From assembly GCA_050733935.1 (NCBI GenBank), contig JBOHUC010000032.1:1-21052 (forward strand): DNA of 21,052 nucleotides. The letters are read 5' to 3'. This document shows, one piece after another, positions 5,564 through 12,802 of the stretch; the first letter of the stretch is position 1; every line of letters begins with the position of its first letter. The translations under genes were made by a program, and so were the position numbers. This stretch comes from JBOHUC01 sp050733935 (GTDB lineage Bacteria; Eisenbacteria; RBG-16-71-46; DASYSL01). Under the pieces are notes generated by a model. It saw only the letters and a program-made list of their open reading frames with translations, was not told the DNA's origin and searched no databases.

Positions 5564-7870
5564 ATGAGTCCCTCGAGCCGGCCGGGCAAGCGGACGCTCT
5601 GGGCCGCGGGTGGTTTCGCGCCCGCGCACTGGGTGGGCGGGCTGCCGAACGGCGCCGGCCGCATCAAGCCCGATCACTTCGGCGAGATCTTCCGCACCGC
5701 CTGGCAGAACCGCGATCAGCTCCCGTACGCCTGGCGCATCCTGACGCGCGGCGTGTGTGACGGGTGCGCGCTCGGGACGTCGGGGCTCGCCGACTACACG
5801 ATGCCGGGCGTCCACCTGTGCACGGTGCGCCTCAATCTCCTCCGCATGAACACGATGAAGGCGATGGACCCCGGGCGCCTCGCCGACGTCCGGCCGCTCG
5901 CGGCCTCTTCGGGCCGCGCGCTGCGCGAGCTCGGCCGCCTCGCGCATCCCATGGTCCGCAGGCGCGGCGAGCCCGGGTTCTTTCCGATCTCCTGGGACGA
6001 GGCGCTCGAGCGGATCGCGGACCGCCTCGGGCCCATCCTCGCGCGCGATCCGAACCGCTTCGCCTGCTACGTCACCTCGCGCGGCGTCACGAACGAGACG
6101 TACTACGCCGTCCAGAAGGCCGTGCGCGCGCTCGGCACGAACAACGTCGACAATTCCGCACGCCTCTGCCATGCGCCGTCCACGTCCGTCCTCAAGTCGA
6201 TGCTGGGCGCGACGGGTTCGACGTGCTCGTACGTAGACTGGATCGGGACCGACCTCCTCGTGTTCTTAGGGAGTGACGTCGCGAACAACCAACCGGTCGC
6301 GACCAAGTACATCTATTACGCGAAGCACCACGGAACGAAGGTGGCGCTCGTCAATCCGTACCGCGAGCCCGGCATGGAGGGCTACTGGATCCCCTCCGTG
6401 CTCGAGAGCGCGGTCTTCGGCACGAAGCTCACGGACGAGCATTTTTCGGTCCACTCGGGCGGCGACGCGGCGTTCCTGAACGGCGTGCTCAAGGCGCTCC
6501 TCGCCCGCGGAGGGATCGACCGGACCTGGATCGACGCGCACACGACCGGCTTCGACGCGCTCGAAGCCGAGCTCGCGCGCCAGTCGTTCGACGATCTCGA
6601 AGCGATCTCGGGCGCGACGCGCTCGGACATGGAGCGCTTCGCGACACTCTACGCGGGAGCCCGGTCGGCCGTGTTCGTCTGGAGCATGGGGCTCACCCAG
6701 CACGAAACCGGGCCCGACAACGTGCGCGCGCTCGTGAACCTGGCGCTCGCGCGCGGCATGGTCGGCCGCGAGCACACGGGGCTCATGCCGATTCGCGGCC
6801 ACTCCGGCGTTCAGGGTGGCTCCGAGGTGGGCTGCATCCCGAACGGGCTTCCGGGAGGCCGCGGTCTCGATTCCGACGCGCGGCGCGAGATGCACGCGCT
6901 CTGGGGATTCGAGCCGCCGGAAGAGCGGGGACTCGACGCGCGCGCGATGATCGACGCCGCGTTCGATCATCGCCTCGATGCGCTGTTTGCGATCGGCGGG
7001 AACTTCCTCGACACGCTGCCCGACCCGCTCCGTGTGGCGGCCGCGCTCGGGCGCCTGCCGCTTCGGATCCACCAGGACCTCGTGGTGACGAGCCAGATGC
7101 TCGTCGAGCCCGGCGAGGAGGTCTTCCTCCTGCCCGCGCGCACGCGCTACGAGCAGACGGGCGGCGGCACCGAGACCTCGACCGAGCGCCGCATCCTCAT
7201 GAGCCCCGAGATCCCGGGACATCGCTTCGGGGAGGCGCGGAACGAGTGGGAGCCCCTGGCCGAGCTCGCAAGGCGCCTCCGCCCGGAGCGCGCCAAGGGT
7301 CTCGCGTACGGGGACGCGCAGGCGATCCGGAACGAGATCGCGCGCGCGGTTCCGTTTTACGCGGGGATCGAGCGCTTGCGCGAGACCGGGGACCAGGTGC
7401 AGTACGGCGGCCGGCTTCTGTGCGCGGACGGCCGGTTCGAGACCGAGGACCAGCGGGCGCGCTTCGCGGTCGTGCGGCCGCGCTCGGTCGCGCGCGCGCC
7501 CGGGCAGCTCCTCCTCACGACCCGGCGCGGCAAGCAGTTCAATTCGATCGTGCACGCCGAGCGGGATCCGTTGACCGGAGCCGCACGCCACGACATCCTG
7601 CTCGCCCGGGCGGATGCCGAGCGGGCCGGCCTCGCCGACGGGGATGCGCTCGTGCTTCGCTCGCCGCACGGCGCGTTTCGCGGACGCGCGCGCATCGTTC
7701 CGATCAAGGAGGGGAACGCACAGGGTTTCTGGCCCGAGGTGAACACGCTCCTCGCGCACGACCGCTTCGATCCCGTGTCGGGCGTGCCCGATTACGGCAC
7801 GATCGTGACGGTCGAACGCGCCGACGAACGTGCCGACGAACCCGATGGGAACGCCACGGAGGGACGATGA
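5564..7870 (+). CDS. Molybdopterin oxidoreductase, FdhF/YdeP (formate-dehydrogenase-alpha-like) family
   Basis: This 768-residue protein resembles the FdhF/YdeP branch of the DMSO-reductase superfamily, which binds a bis-molybdopterin cofactor. The N-terminus has only three cysteines in the iron-sulfur region (C65 and C68 in CDGC, and C86), not the four-Cys motif of true formate dehydrogenases. NSARLCHAPS places a candidate Mo ligand at Cys202, where FdhF has selenocysteine; no in-frame TGA is present. The family segments HPMVRRRGEPGFFPISWDEAL and RGHSGVQGG are visible, and a C-terminal molydopterin-binding beta domain (RGKQFNSIVH onward) completes the usual length. It has no Tat signal, so it is probably cytoplasmic. 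The substrate is unknown; YdeP-like proteins have been tied to acid resistance, which does not prove function here. The stop overlaps the HIT gene (ATGA). Confidence 0.88.
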   Translation: MSPSSRPGKRTLWAAGGFAPAHWVGGLPNGAGRIKPDHFGEIFRTAWQNRDQLPYAWRILTRGVCDGCALGTSGLADYTMPGVHLCTVRLNLLRMNTMKAMDPGRLADVRPLAASSGRALRELGRLAHPMVRRRGEPGFFPISWDEALERIADRLGPILARDPNRFACYVTSRGVTNETYYAVQKAVRALGTNNVDNSARLCHAPSTSVLKSMLGATGSTCSYVDWIGTDLLVFLGSDVANNQPVATKYIYYAKHHGTKVALVNPYREPGMEGYWIPSVLESAVFGTKLTDEHFSVHSGGDAAFLNGVLKALLARGGIDRTWIDAHTTGFDALEAELARQSFDDLEAISGATRSDMERFATLYAGARSAVFVWSMGLTQHETGPDNVRALVNLALARGMVGREHTGLMPIRGHSGVQGGSEVGCIPNGLPGGRGLDSDARREMHALWGFEPPEERGLDARAMIDAAFDHRLDALFAIGGNFLDTLPDPLRVAAALGRLPLRIHQDLVVTSQMLVEPGEEVFLLPARTRYEQTGGGTETSTERRILMSPEIPGHRFGEARNEWEPLAELARRLRPERAKGLAYGDAQAIRNEIARAVPFYAGIERLRETGDQVQYGGRLLCADGRFETEDQRARFAVVRPRSVARAPGQLLLTTRRGKQFNSIVHAERDPLTGAARHDILLARADAERAGLADGDALVLRSPHGAFRGRARIVPIKEGNAQGFWPEVNTLLAHDRFDPVSGVPDYGTIVTVERADERADEPDGNATEGR

Positions 7871-8217
7871 GCCACTGCATCTTCTGCCGCATCGCCGCGG
7901 GTGAGATCCCGGCGCGCCGCGTGCTCGAGGACGACGACGTGGTCGCGTTCCACGACGCGAACCCGCAGGCCCCGGTGCACGTCCTGGTGGTGCCGCGCCG
8001 CCACGTCGCGTCGATCAGCGAGCTCTCGCCCGACGATCAGGAGCTCTCGGGCCGTCTTCTCGACGCGGCGATTCGGGTTGCACAGACGCTCGACCTCGCG
8101 GGGCCCGGCAAGGGTTACCGGCTCGTGATCAACACCGGTCCCGACGGCGGACAGTCGGTCTTCCACGTGCACGTGCACGTGCTCGGAGGGCGGGCGCTCG
8201 CCTGGCCGCCGGGCTGA
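7867..8217 (+). CDS. HIT-family (histidine triad) nucleotide-binding protein, HinT-like
   Basis: This 116-residue protein has the histidine triad H100-V-H102-V-H104 in HVHVHVLGG, where the central His is the nucleophile that attacks nucleoside phosphoramidates or AMP-lysine. An N-terminal CIFCRI (Cys4, Cys7) resembles the zinc-binding pair of many HinT proteins. Length and the IPARRVLEDDDVVAFHDANPQAPVHVLVVPRRH run fit the HinT/PKCI branch. The ATG overlaps the stop of the oxidoreductase gene by four bases (ATGA), so the two are co-translated. A functional link between a HIT hydrolase and a molybdoenzyme is not established and may only be operon packing. Confidence 0.95.
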   Translation: MSHCIFCRIAAGEIPARRVLEDDDVVAFHDANPQAPVHVLVVPRRHVASISELSPDDQELSGRLLDAAIRVAQTLDLAGPGKGYRLVINTGPDGGQSVFHVHVHVLGGRALAWPPG

Positions 8218-8260
8218 CCGCATCCCGCAACTTGCCGTGCGGCGACTTCGCGCTGCGCCT

Positions 8261-8296
8261 GAGAGAACCTCTCTAAAAGACTTTAAAACAAAAGGT
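8261..8296 (+). other. AT-rich patch with a small hairpin before the zinc-finger gene
   Basis: GAGAG (8261-8265) pairs with CTCTC (8269-8273) around AAC, and is followed by TAAAAGACTTTAAAACAAAAGG. This is the most AT-rich stretch in the window. It could be an UP-like promoter element or a poor terminator for the HIT gene. The stem is short and there is no T-run on the + strand, so neither is proven. Confidence 0.3.
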
Positions 8297-8333
8297 TGAG
8301 GATCGGGTTTGGAGCCCCTTCCGGGATGCCGAT

Positions 8334-8348
8334 CATATTGGGGTCATG
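8334..8348 (+). promoter_or_regulatory. Possible -10 element for a leaderless transcript
   Basis: CATATT (8334-8339) lies only six bases before the ATG at 8346. A poor -35 candidate (TTTGGA at 8308 or TTGGAG at 8309) sits 19-20 bases upstream. If it is used, transcription would begin at or next to the start codon. No Shine-Dalgarno sequence is visible here, which fits leaderless translation, but the promoter match is weak. Confidence 0.25.
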
Positions 8349-9476
8349 TCGGACGCCCCACGCCCCCTTGCCCCTGGCCCCTCCCCCGAAGCGCTTGCGC
8401 GCGAGGAGGAGGTCCTCGCCCGGCTGCGCGACCGCCTGAAGAGCGCGCGCGACCGCCGTGGCGCGTGTCCGAGCTGGGAGGAACTCAAAGCGGATCTCCT
8501 GCCGGGCGGAAAGAGTCGCGAGGGTCGTGACGCACGGCTCGCGCACCGCGCCGAGTGTCCGTACTGCGACGCCCACGTTCGCGAGTGGGAGAAGAGCCTC
8601 GATCACACCTCCGATGCGCTCGCCGCGGTCGAGAAGGGGATTGCGCGCGGAATCTTCCAGGGAGCGAAGAAGCTCGCGGGACGGGTCGGAGGAAAGAAGT
8701 CACGCGAGGAGTCCGGCGAGACGTCACCTTCGGAGCCGCAGTGGGCCGCGCCGCACGCTCCCGTTCCGACGTACGAACCGACGCCGCTGTTCGAGCCGCG
8801 GGAGAGACCCTTCGAGGCGCCGACACTGGCGCCATCGTTCGACGCGCCCGCTCAGCGGATCGAAGCGCCCGCGCCGCACTTCGAGCCGCCGGCGCCCGCA
8901 CGCGTCGAGCCCCCGCGCGCCGAGCCCGCACGCGTCGAGCCTCCGCGCATGCCGCCGCCCGCTCCGATCGCGCCACCCGCGACGGAAGTGAGCCCGACTT
9001 CGACTCCGACTCCGGCGCCACCGGCACCGGTCGCGCCGCCGCAGGATCGGGAGGTTCGCCGCTACGAGCCTCCTCCGCCCCGGCCCGCTCCGCCGCAGCG
9101 ACCGGAGCCCGAGACGCTCACGCGGATGCTCGTGGTTCAGGTTCCGCCGAGCGTCAATCCGCCGCCGAGCGTCTACCTGTGCGCGGACGTGCTCGAGGCG
9201 GCCGTCGTCATGATCACCGAGCTCGAGGAACTCGAAGGGGATCCGGATCTCAAGGACGTGTGTGGGCTCGTGATGGTGAGCCATCTCGATCCGGGCGAGT
9301 GGCCGAAGCTTCTGCGTCGCGCCCGCTCGATCGTGCCGCGCCGGCCGGTCGTGATCATGAGCCTCTTTGGTCAGGAGCTGAGCGCCGGGGCGCGCCGGGC
9401 GCTCGGATCGAGCCTGCTTGCGGCGTCCGATCCCCCGGAGCGGCTCCTGCTGGCACTCGACCCCGACCTTCGCTGA
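8346..9476 (+). CDS. Unrecognised protein: zinc-finger-like N-terminus, Pro-rich linker, receiver-like C-terminus
   Basis: I do not recognise this 376-residue protein as a named family. It has three parts. The N-terminus (about 15-90) has charged helices and a C41-x25-H67-x3-C71-x2-C74 pattern (AHRAECPYCDAHVREWEKSL), like the HxxxCxxC zinc finger of anti-sigma factors. The middle (about 125-250) is very rich in Pro, Ala and Glu, with a repeated ARVEPPR unit. The C-terminus (about 255-376) alternates predicted strands and helices (LVVQVPPSV, VCGLVMVSH, RPVVIMSLFGQE, then SSLLAASDPPERLLLAL). That layout resembles a receiver or Rossmann-like fold without an obvious phospho-Asp. There is no transmembrane segment, so it is likely a cytoplasmic regulator. 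It is separated from its neighbours and convergent with the next gene. Confidence 0.7.
   Translation: MSDAPRPLAPGPSPEALAREEEVLARLRDRLKSARDRRGACPSWEELKADLLPGGKSREGRDARLAHRAECPYCDAHVREWEKSLDHTSDALAAVEKGIARGIFQGAKKLAGRVGGKKSREESGETSPSEPQWAAPHAPVPTYEPTPLFEPRERPFEAPTLAPSFDAPAQRIEAPAPHFEPPAPARVEPPRAEPARVEPPRMPPPAPIAPPATEVSPTSTPTPAPPAPVAPPQDREVRRYEPPPPRPAPPQRPEPETLTRMLVVQVPPSVNPPPSVYLCADVLEAAVVMITELEELEGDPDLKDVCGLVMVSHLDPGEWPKLLRRARSIVPRRPVVIMSLFGQELSAGARRALGSSLLAASDPPERLLLALDPDLR
8894..8949 (+). repeat. Two-copy 30-bp direct repeat in the Pro-rich linker
   Basis: GCCCGCACGCGTCGAGC occurs at 8894-8910 and again at 8924-8940, and each copy is followed by a similar CCCCCGCGC/CTCCGCGC stretch. The unit is 30 bases, so it adds ten residues (an ARVEPPR-type block) without shifting frame. 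It looks like recent tandem duplication within low-complexity coding sequence. Confidence 0.75.
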
Positions 9477-9497
9477 TCGCGCCCCGTCCGGTCAGCG
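9471..9497. terminator. Dyad joining the two convergent stop codons
   Basis: CGCTGA (9471-9476) and TCAGCG (9492-9497) form an inverted repeat around 15 bases. Each arm contains the TGA of one of the two converging genes. It could act as a bidirectional stem-loop, but it is short and there is no T-run on either strand. Confidence 0.35.
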
Positions 9498-11102
9498 GGC
9501 TCCCAGCACCGGCACCCGCAGTCGTTCCGGAACGCTCCGTCCGGGATCCGTCACGCGCGCAAAGTAGATCCCCGCGGGAACCGCGCGTCCCGATCCGTCC
9601 CGTCCGTCCCACACGAGCACGCGCTCGCCGGGCCCGGCCCGGCCGCTCCAGAGCGCGCGCCCGCGCACGTCGTGCACGCGCACCTCGAATCCCTGGAGAG
9701 CGGTCTCGCGCACGAAGCGGATCCGCCCGTCGCGCGGAAGCAGGACGCGCGTGACGATCGGATCGGGCTCGGGCGGGAAGGGATCGACGGGCGGCTCCGC
9801 CACGATGATGTGCGCGAGCCCGGATGCGTTCCCCGCACCCGAGACCCGCGCGCGCAGCAGATAGCCGAGGCCGTCCGCCGGCCGCTCGGGCACCCACGAG
9901 AACGACGCGGAGTCGCCCTCGATCGTGATCGAATCCGGAAGTCCGAGCGCGGCCGGATCGACAGGCTGCGTCCAGTCGTACTTCGACTGCTCGAACGACA
10001 GCGAAACCACACGGCCGTCTCCGTTCACCGTCCTCACGAACAGGCGCACCGTATCTCCGGGCGAGGCGTGCGCGGGCTCGAATCCCACATCGGTGACCTG
10101 AAAGGGATCGGGCGCCCAGAGCACGAAGGAGTCAGGGGCCGCCCACCTGACGTCCCAGAATCCGACCCAGTCGTTCAGGATCTGGCCGAAGTACTCGCGG
10201 TCGCCGTCCTCGAGCGACTCCGATCCCCACCAGCCGAGAAGCGACGTCCCGATCATGTTCCGGAGACGCTTTCCGTCCGACCACCCGGTTGCGGGCTGCG
10301 TCGACCGGCCGTAACTCAGGGCCTGGCTCGAGTTCGTCGTCCAGAAGAGCAGGAGCAGGCTGTCGTTCGCGGTCATGATGTGGGGCGACTCGGCCACGTC
10401 CGAGAAGGAGAACGTGGACAGCGTGATCGGAACGTAGCCGCGATCGCTCCAGTTCTCGAGATCCGTCGAGCCCGCGATGCCGATCACCATGCTCGTGGGA
10501 CGGAACGAGGGGCGCGTCGCGACGAACAGGAGCCACTCGCCCGCGCCCTCGTCCCACCACAGGTACGGATCGCGGCAGTCGCGTCCCAGGTTCACTGTCG
10601 AGTCGTAGTGCGCCCACGGGAAGAGGCCGTTGTGGAACAGCGGGGATCCGCGCCGTGTCCACTCCCAGAGATCGCTCGAAGTCGCGCTCGTGATGGTCTG
10701 CGCTCCGCGGTAGCCGTTCGGGGGATCGTGGCGCATGCCCACGTAGAACATGTGGTACACGTCGCCGACCTTGTGGACCGACGGCGCCCACACCTGATTG
10801 CCCTCGAACGTGCCGGGAACGATCGAGAGGATCGTGTCCTGCTCGGTCCACGAGTAGAGGTCGCGCGAGATCGCGTGACCGAACGACTTCTGGGTCGGTG
10901 CGCCGGGGATGAGGTTTTCGCGGATGTAGAAGATGTGGAACCACCCGTCCTTGCGAACGAGCGAGAACTCCTTCGGGCGGTAGCCGTCCGGAGCGAAGTA
11001 GCGTGCCGGCGACACCGGCCCTTCCTGGGCCAGACCCGGCGGCGGTGCGCACAGTGCGAGGAGCCCGAGGAGGAGCATCGAGCTGCGAACGCGCGGTGTC
11101 AT
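9492..11102 (-). CDS. Secreted GH43/GH32-like five-bladed beta-propeller protein with FlgD-Ig-like C-terminal domain
   Basis: This 536-residue protein begins with a signal peptide (MLLLGLLALCAPPPGLAQ, cleavage near residue 26). Residues about 35-345 show the blade pattern of the GH43/GH32 propeller superfamily: repeated W/F-rich strands such as WFHIFYI, HAISRDLYSWTEQ, VYHMFYVG, SSDLWEWTRRGSPLF and GSTDLENWSDRG, with the RDP motif at 177-179. That points to a glycan-binding or glycan-cleaving protein; I cannot assign all catalytic acids. An Ig-like segment and then a C-terminal domain (about 450-536, WDGRDGSGRAVPAGIYFARV) match the FlgD-Ig/sorting-type tails common on secreted FCB proteins. 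GGAGGGG precedes the ATG. It is transcribed opposite to both neighbours and looks monocistronic. Confidence 0.8.
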   Translation of the reverse strand: MTPRVRSSMLLLGLLALCAPPPGLAQEGPVSPARYFAPDGYRPKEFSLVRKDGWFHIFYIRENLIPGAPTQKSFGHAISRDLYSWTEQDTILSIVPGTFEGNQVWAPSVHKVGDVYHMFYVGMRHDPPNGYRGAQTITSATSSDLWEWTRRGSPLFHNGLFPWAHYDSTVNLGRDCRDPYLWWDEGAGEWLLFVATRPSFRPTSMVIGIAGSTDLENWSDRGYVPITLSTFSFSDVAESPHIMTANDSLLLLFWTTNSSQALSYGRSTQPATGWSDGKRLRNMIGTSLLGWWGSESLEDGDREYFGQILNDWVGFWDVRWAAPDSFVLWAPDPFQVTDVGFEPAHASPGDTVRLFVRTVNGDGRVVSLSFEQSKYDWTQPVDPAALGLPDSITIEGDSASFSWVPERPADGLGYLLRARVSGAGNASGLAHIIVAEPPVDPFPPEPDPIVTRVLLPRDGRIRFVRETALQGFEVRVHDVRGRALWSGRAGPGERVLVWDGRDGSGRAVPAGIYFARVTDPGRSVPERLRVPVLGAR

Positions 11103-11132
11103 GACCCCTCCGTGGAGATTCGACTGCCAGAG

Positions 11133-11161
11133 ATGATGGACCTGACGCGCGCGGGGGTCAA
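11133..11161 (-). promoter_or_regulatory. Candidate promoter for the propeller gene
   Basis: Read on the - strand, TTGACC (11156-11161) and CATCAT (11133-11138) are 17 bases apart, an acceptable sigma-70-type pair. The implied start lies about 20-25 bases before the ATG, leaving room for the GGAGGGG ribosome-binding site. Confidence 0.45.
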
Positions 11162-11180
11162 CCGTCGGGCGGCGGGGGCT

Positions 11181-11190
11181 GTGCTAGGCT
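11181..11190 (+). promoter_or_regulatory. Candidate -10 element for the ferritin-like gene
   Basis: GTGCTAGGCT ends in TAGGCT at 11185-11190 and closely resembles the GTGCTACGGT before tolQ. The -35 region is poor. It lies in the 167-bp divergent gap, about 80 bases before the ATG. Confidence 0.35.
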
Positions 11191-11269
11191 CCGAACGCGG
11201 CCCCGGCGTTTCCGGGCAACGACGTGCTTCCGGCTTCCCCGCGATGAAAGGTGAAACGAGGAGACCCTC

Positions 11270-11875
11270 ATGCCGAACGATTTTCTGACCGACATCCAGA
11301 CGATCCGGCGGCGCGCCCGCAAGCACATGGAGATGGGACCGGTCACGCCCGGCTACCGCGGGGATCTGAAGACGATCCTGAGGCTCCTCAACGAGGCGCT
11401 CGCGACCGAGATCGTGTGCGTCCTGCGCTACAAGCGCCACTACTACATGGCGAGCGGCATCCACGCCCAGCCCGTGGCCGCGGAATTCCTGCAGCACGCG
11501 AACGAGGAGCAGGCGCACGCGGACGAGATCTCCGCCCGGATCGTCCAGCTCGGCGGCGAGCCCAATCTCTCGCCCGACGGTCTTTCGGCGCGCGCCCACT
11601 CGGAGTACGTCGAAGGCCGGGGTCTCATCGACATGATCCGCGAGGACCTGGTTGCCGAGCGGGTCGCCATCGACTCCTACAGCGAGATGATCCGCTTCGT
11701 CGGCGACACCGATCCGACCACGCGCCGCATGCTCGAGGGAATTCTCGCGATGGAGGAGGAGCACGCCGAGGATCTCGCGACCATGCTCGAGGAGATCGGA
11801 CGGGAGGCGCGGCCGATCGCGGGTGCCGTCGAGCGGCGCGGACGAAAGAGCGGGAAGAAGAAGGCCCGCCGCTAG
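11270..11875 (+). CDS. Bacterioferritin-like four-helix diiron protein
   Basis: This 201-residue protein has a ferritin-like four-helix pattern. Candidate diiron ligands are E47 (ALATEIVCVLRY), E80 and H83 (NEEQAHADE, an ExxH pair), E130 (EDLVAERVAIDSY), and E162 and H165 (AMEEEHAEDL, the second ExxH pair). This is the ligand set of bacterioferritins and related Dps/ferritin proteins that oxidise and store iron. It is longer than classical bacterioferritin (about 160 residues), with an N-terminal extension of about 30 residues and a basic tail (RRGRKSGKKKARR) that could bind nucleic acid. No heme-ligand Met is assigned. GAGGAG (11258-11263) is a strong ribosome-binding site. No other iron gene is next to it, so iron storage or peroxide protection is inferred from the family only. 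Confidence 0.85.
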   Translation: MPNDFLTDIQTIRRRARKHMEMGPVTPGYRGDLKTILRLLNEALATEIVCVLRYKRHYYMASGIHAQPVAAEFLQHANEEQAHADEISARIVQLGGEPNLSPDGLSARAHSEYVEGRGLIDMIREDLVAERVAIDSYSEMIRFVGDTDPTTRRMLEGILAMEEEHAEDLATMLEEIGREARPIAGAVERRGRKSGKKKARR

Positions 11876-11887
11876 GCGCGGTTCGCC

Positions 11888-11914
11888 TGGAAGCTTCTCC
11901 CTGGGAAACTTCTA
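11888..11914. terminator. Bidirectional stem-loop between convergent genes
   Basis: TGGAAGCTTCTC (11888-11899) pairs with the following GGGAAACTTCTA (11903-11914), with one internal mismatch, two wobble pairs and a small loop. It fills the gap between the ferritin-like and thioredoxin genes, and the - strand stop codon lies in the stem. There is no T-run, but the position and the good stem fit a shared terminator. Confidence 0.5.
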
Positions 11915-12538
11915 GAGGAGCGGCTTGAGCACGGCGCGGAGCCGGGATTCGTCCTGGTAGCCGACGAGCCGCGCGGCGATGCGGCCTTCGCGGTCGATCA
12001 CGATCGCCGTCGGAATCGCACGCAGCTCGCCGAACGCCTCGACCACCTTCTCGTCGGCCAGGGCCGTCGTCCACGGAATCGCGTTGCGCTTGACGAATCC
12101 GCGGACGACCTCCGCTCCCTGGTGATCGACCGAAAGACCGAGGATCACGAGACCCTTCGGTCCGAGCTCTGCGTGGAGCTTCTTGAAGTGGGGGACTTCC
12201 ATGCGGCACGGCCCGCACCAGGTCGCCCAGTAGTCGATCAGCACGACCTTCCCCTTGAGCGAAGAGAGCCGCACCGTCTCGCCTGAAAGATCGCGGACGA
12301 CGATCTCGGGAGCCTTCGGGCGCGCCGTCGCGGGCGCCGGCGCCGGCGGAGCCTGCCCCGCGTGCGCGACCGACGGGTCGACGAGCGGGAGAAGCGCGGG
12401 AATTAGGAGCGCGGGAGCCAGGAGCGCCGGAACCAGCAGGGCGAGGAGCGTGGCCACGGTCGGGGCGGCGCCGCGCAACGGTCCAGGAGACACGCGCGAG
12501 CCGTCGCCCCGCGAAGGGTCGGGGGAGATCGAAGCCAT
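11912..12538 (-). CDS. TlpA/ResA-type thioredoxin-fold protein, exported
   Basis: This 208-residue protein has a hydrophobic leader (about 27-53: VATLLALLVPALLAPALLIPALL) with a possible cleavage near AHA-G (residue 60). An Ala/Pro-rich spacer and then a thioredoxin domain (about 77-208) follow. The active site is WCGPC with Cys108 and Cys111, in VVLIDYWATWCGPCRMEVPHF. GLSVDHQG and AIPTAIVIDREGRIAARLVGYQ are typical of the TlpA/ResA/AhpC-TSA family, which reduce disulfides in the envelope. I chose the ATG preceded by GAGGAA. A longer frame starting at 12616 has no ribosome-binding site and would put 26 Arg-rich residues ahead of the leader. It is divergent from the Tol-Pal operon; no DsbD-like partner is in the window. 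Confidence 0.88.
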   Translation of the reverse strand: MASISPDPSRGDGSRVSPGPLRGAAPTVATLLALLVPALLAPALLIPALLPLVDPSVAHAGQAPPAPAPATARPKAPEIVVRDLSGETVRLSSLKGKVVLIDYWATWCGPCRMEVPHFKKLHAELGPKGLVILGLSVDHQGAEVVRGFVKRNAIPWTTALADEKVVEAFGELRAIPTAIVIDREGRIAARLVGYQDESRLRAVLKPLL

Positions 12539-12740
12539 CAGTTCCTCGGGTCCTGCGAATGCGGCCCTGCGCAGGGGCCGGAGCGGGCGGGTTCGAGCGC
12601 ACGAAGAGGGTCGCATGATCGCACGCTTTGGACAACGTGAAGCGCGCGCGCTCGCGTCAACTCGCGGTGAATGGACGCAGGTTTGTGGCGTCCGGGTGAC
12701 CGCGAAATCGGAGATGGCGAACTCCTTGGGGGATTCCGGG

Positions 12741-12770
12741 TTGTAGCCCCTCGGAACGCTGTGCTACGGT
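12741..12770 (+). promoter_or_regulatory. Candidate Tol-Pal operon promoter
   Basis: TTGTAG (12741-12746) and TACGGT (12765-12770) are separated by 18 bases. The context TGTGCTACGGT closely matches the element upstream of the ferritin-like gene. Transcription would start near 12777, leaving a leader of about 75 bases. Confidence 0.5.
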
Positions 12771-12802
12771 TCGACGGAGCCCGCCGCCAGTTCTCATTTC
12801 GG

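Noticed and set aside
6161..6181. Possible selenocysteine site in the FdhF-like protein
   Set aside because: The ligand position is encoded by TGC (Cys202), and there is no in-frame TGA.
6266..7759. 497-codon - strand frame inside the molybdoenzyme gene
   Set aside because: The opposite strand has clear family motifs; this frame is compositional shadow.
8261..8273. Rho-independent terminator after the HIT gene
   Set aside because: The stem is only five pairs and is followed by A-rich, not T-rich, sequence.
9672..11288. 538-codon + strand frame opposite the propeller gene
   Set aside because: The - strand product has a signal peptide, blade repeats and a sorting-type tail; this frame has none.
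12539..12616. Longer N-terminus for the TlpA-like protein
   Set aside because: The upstream ATG has no ribosome-binding site and adds an Arg-rich stretch before the signal segment; ATG at 12538 has GAGGAA.
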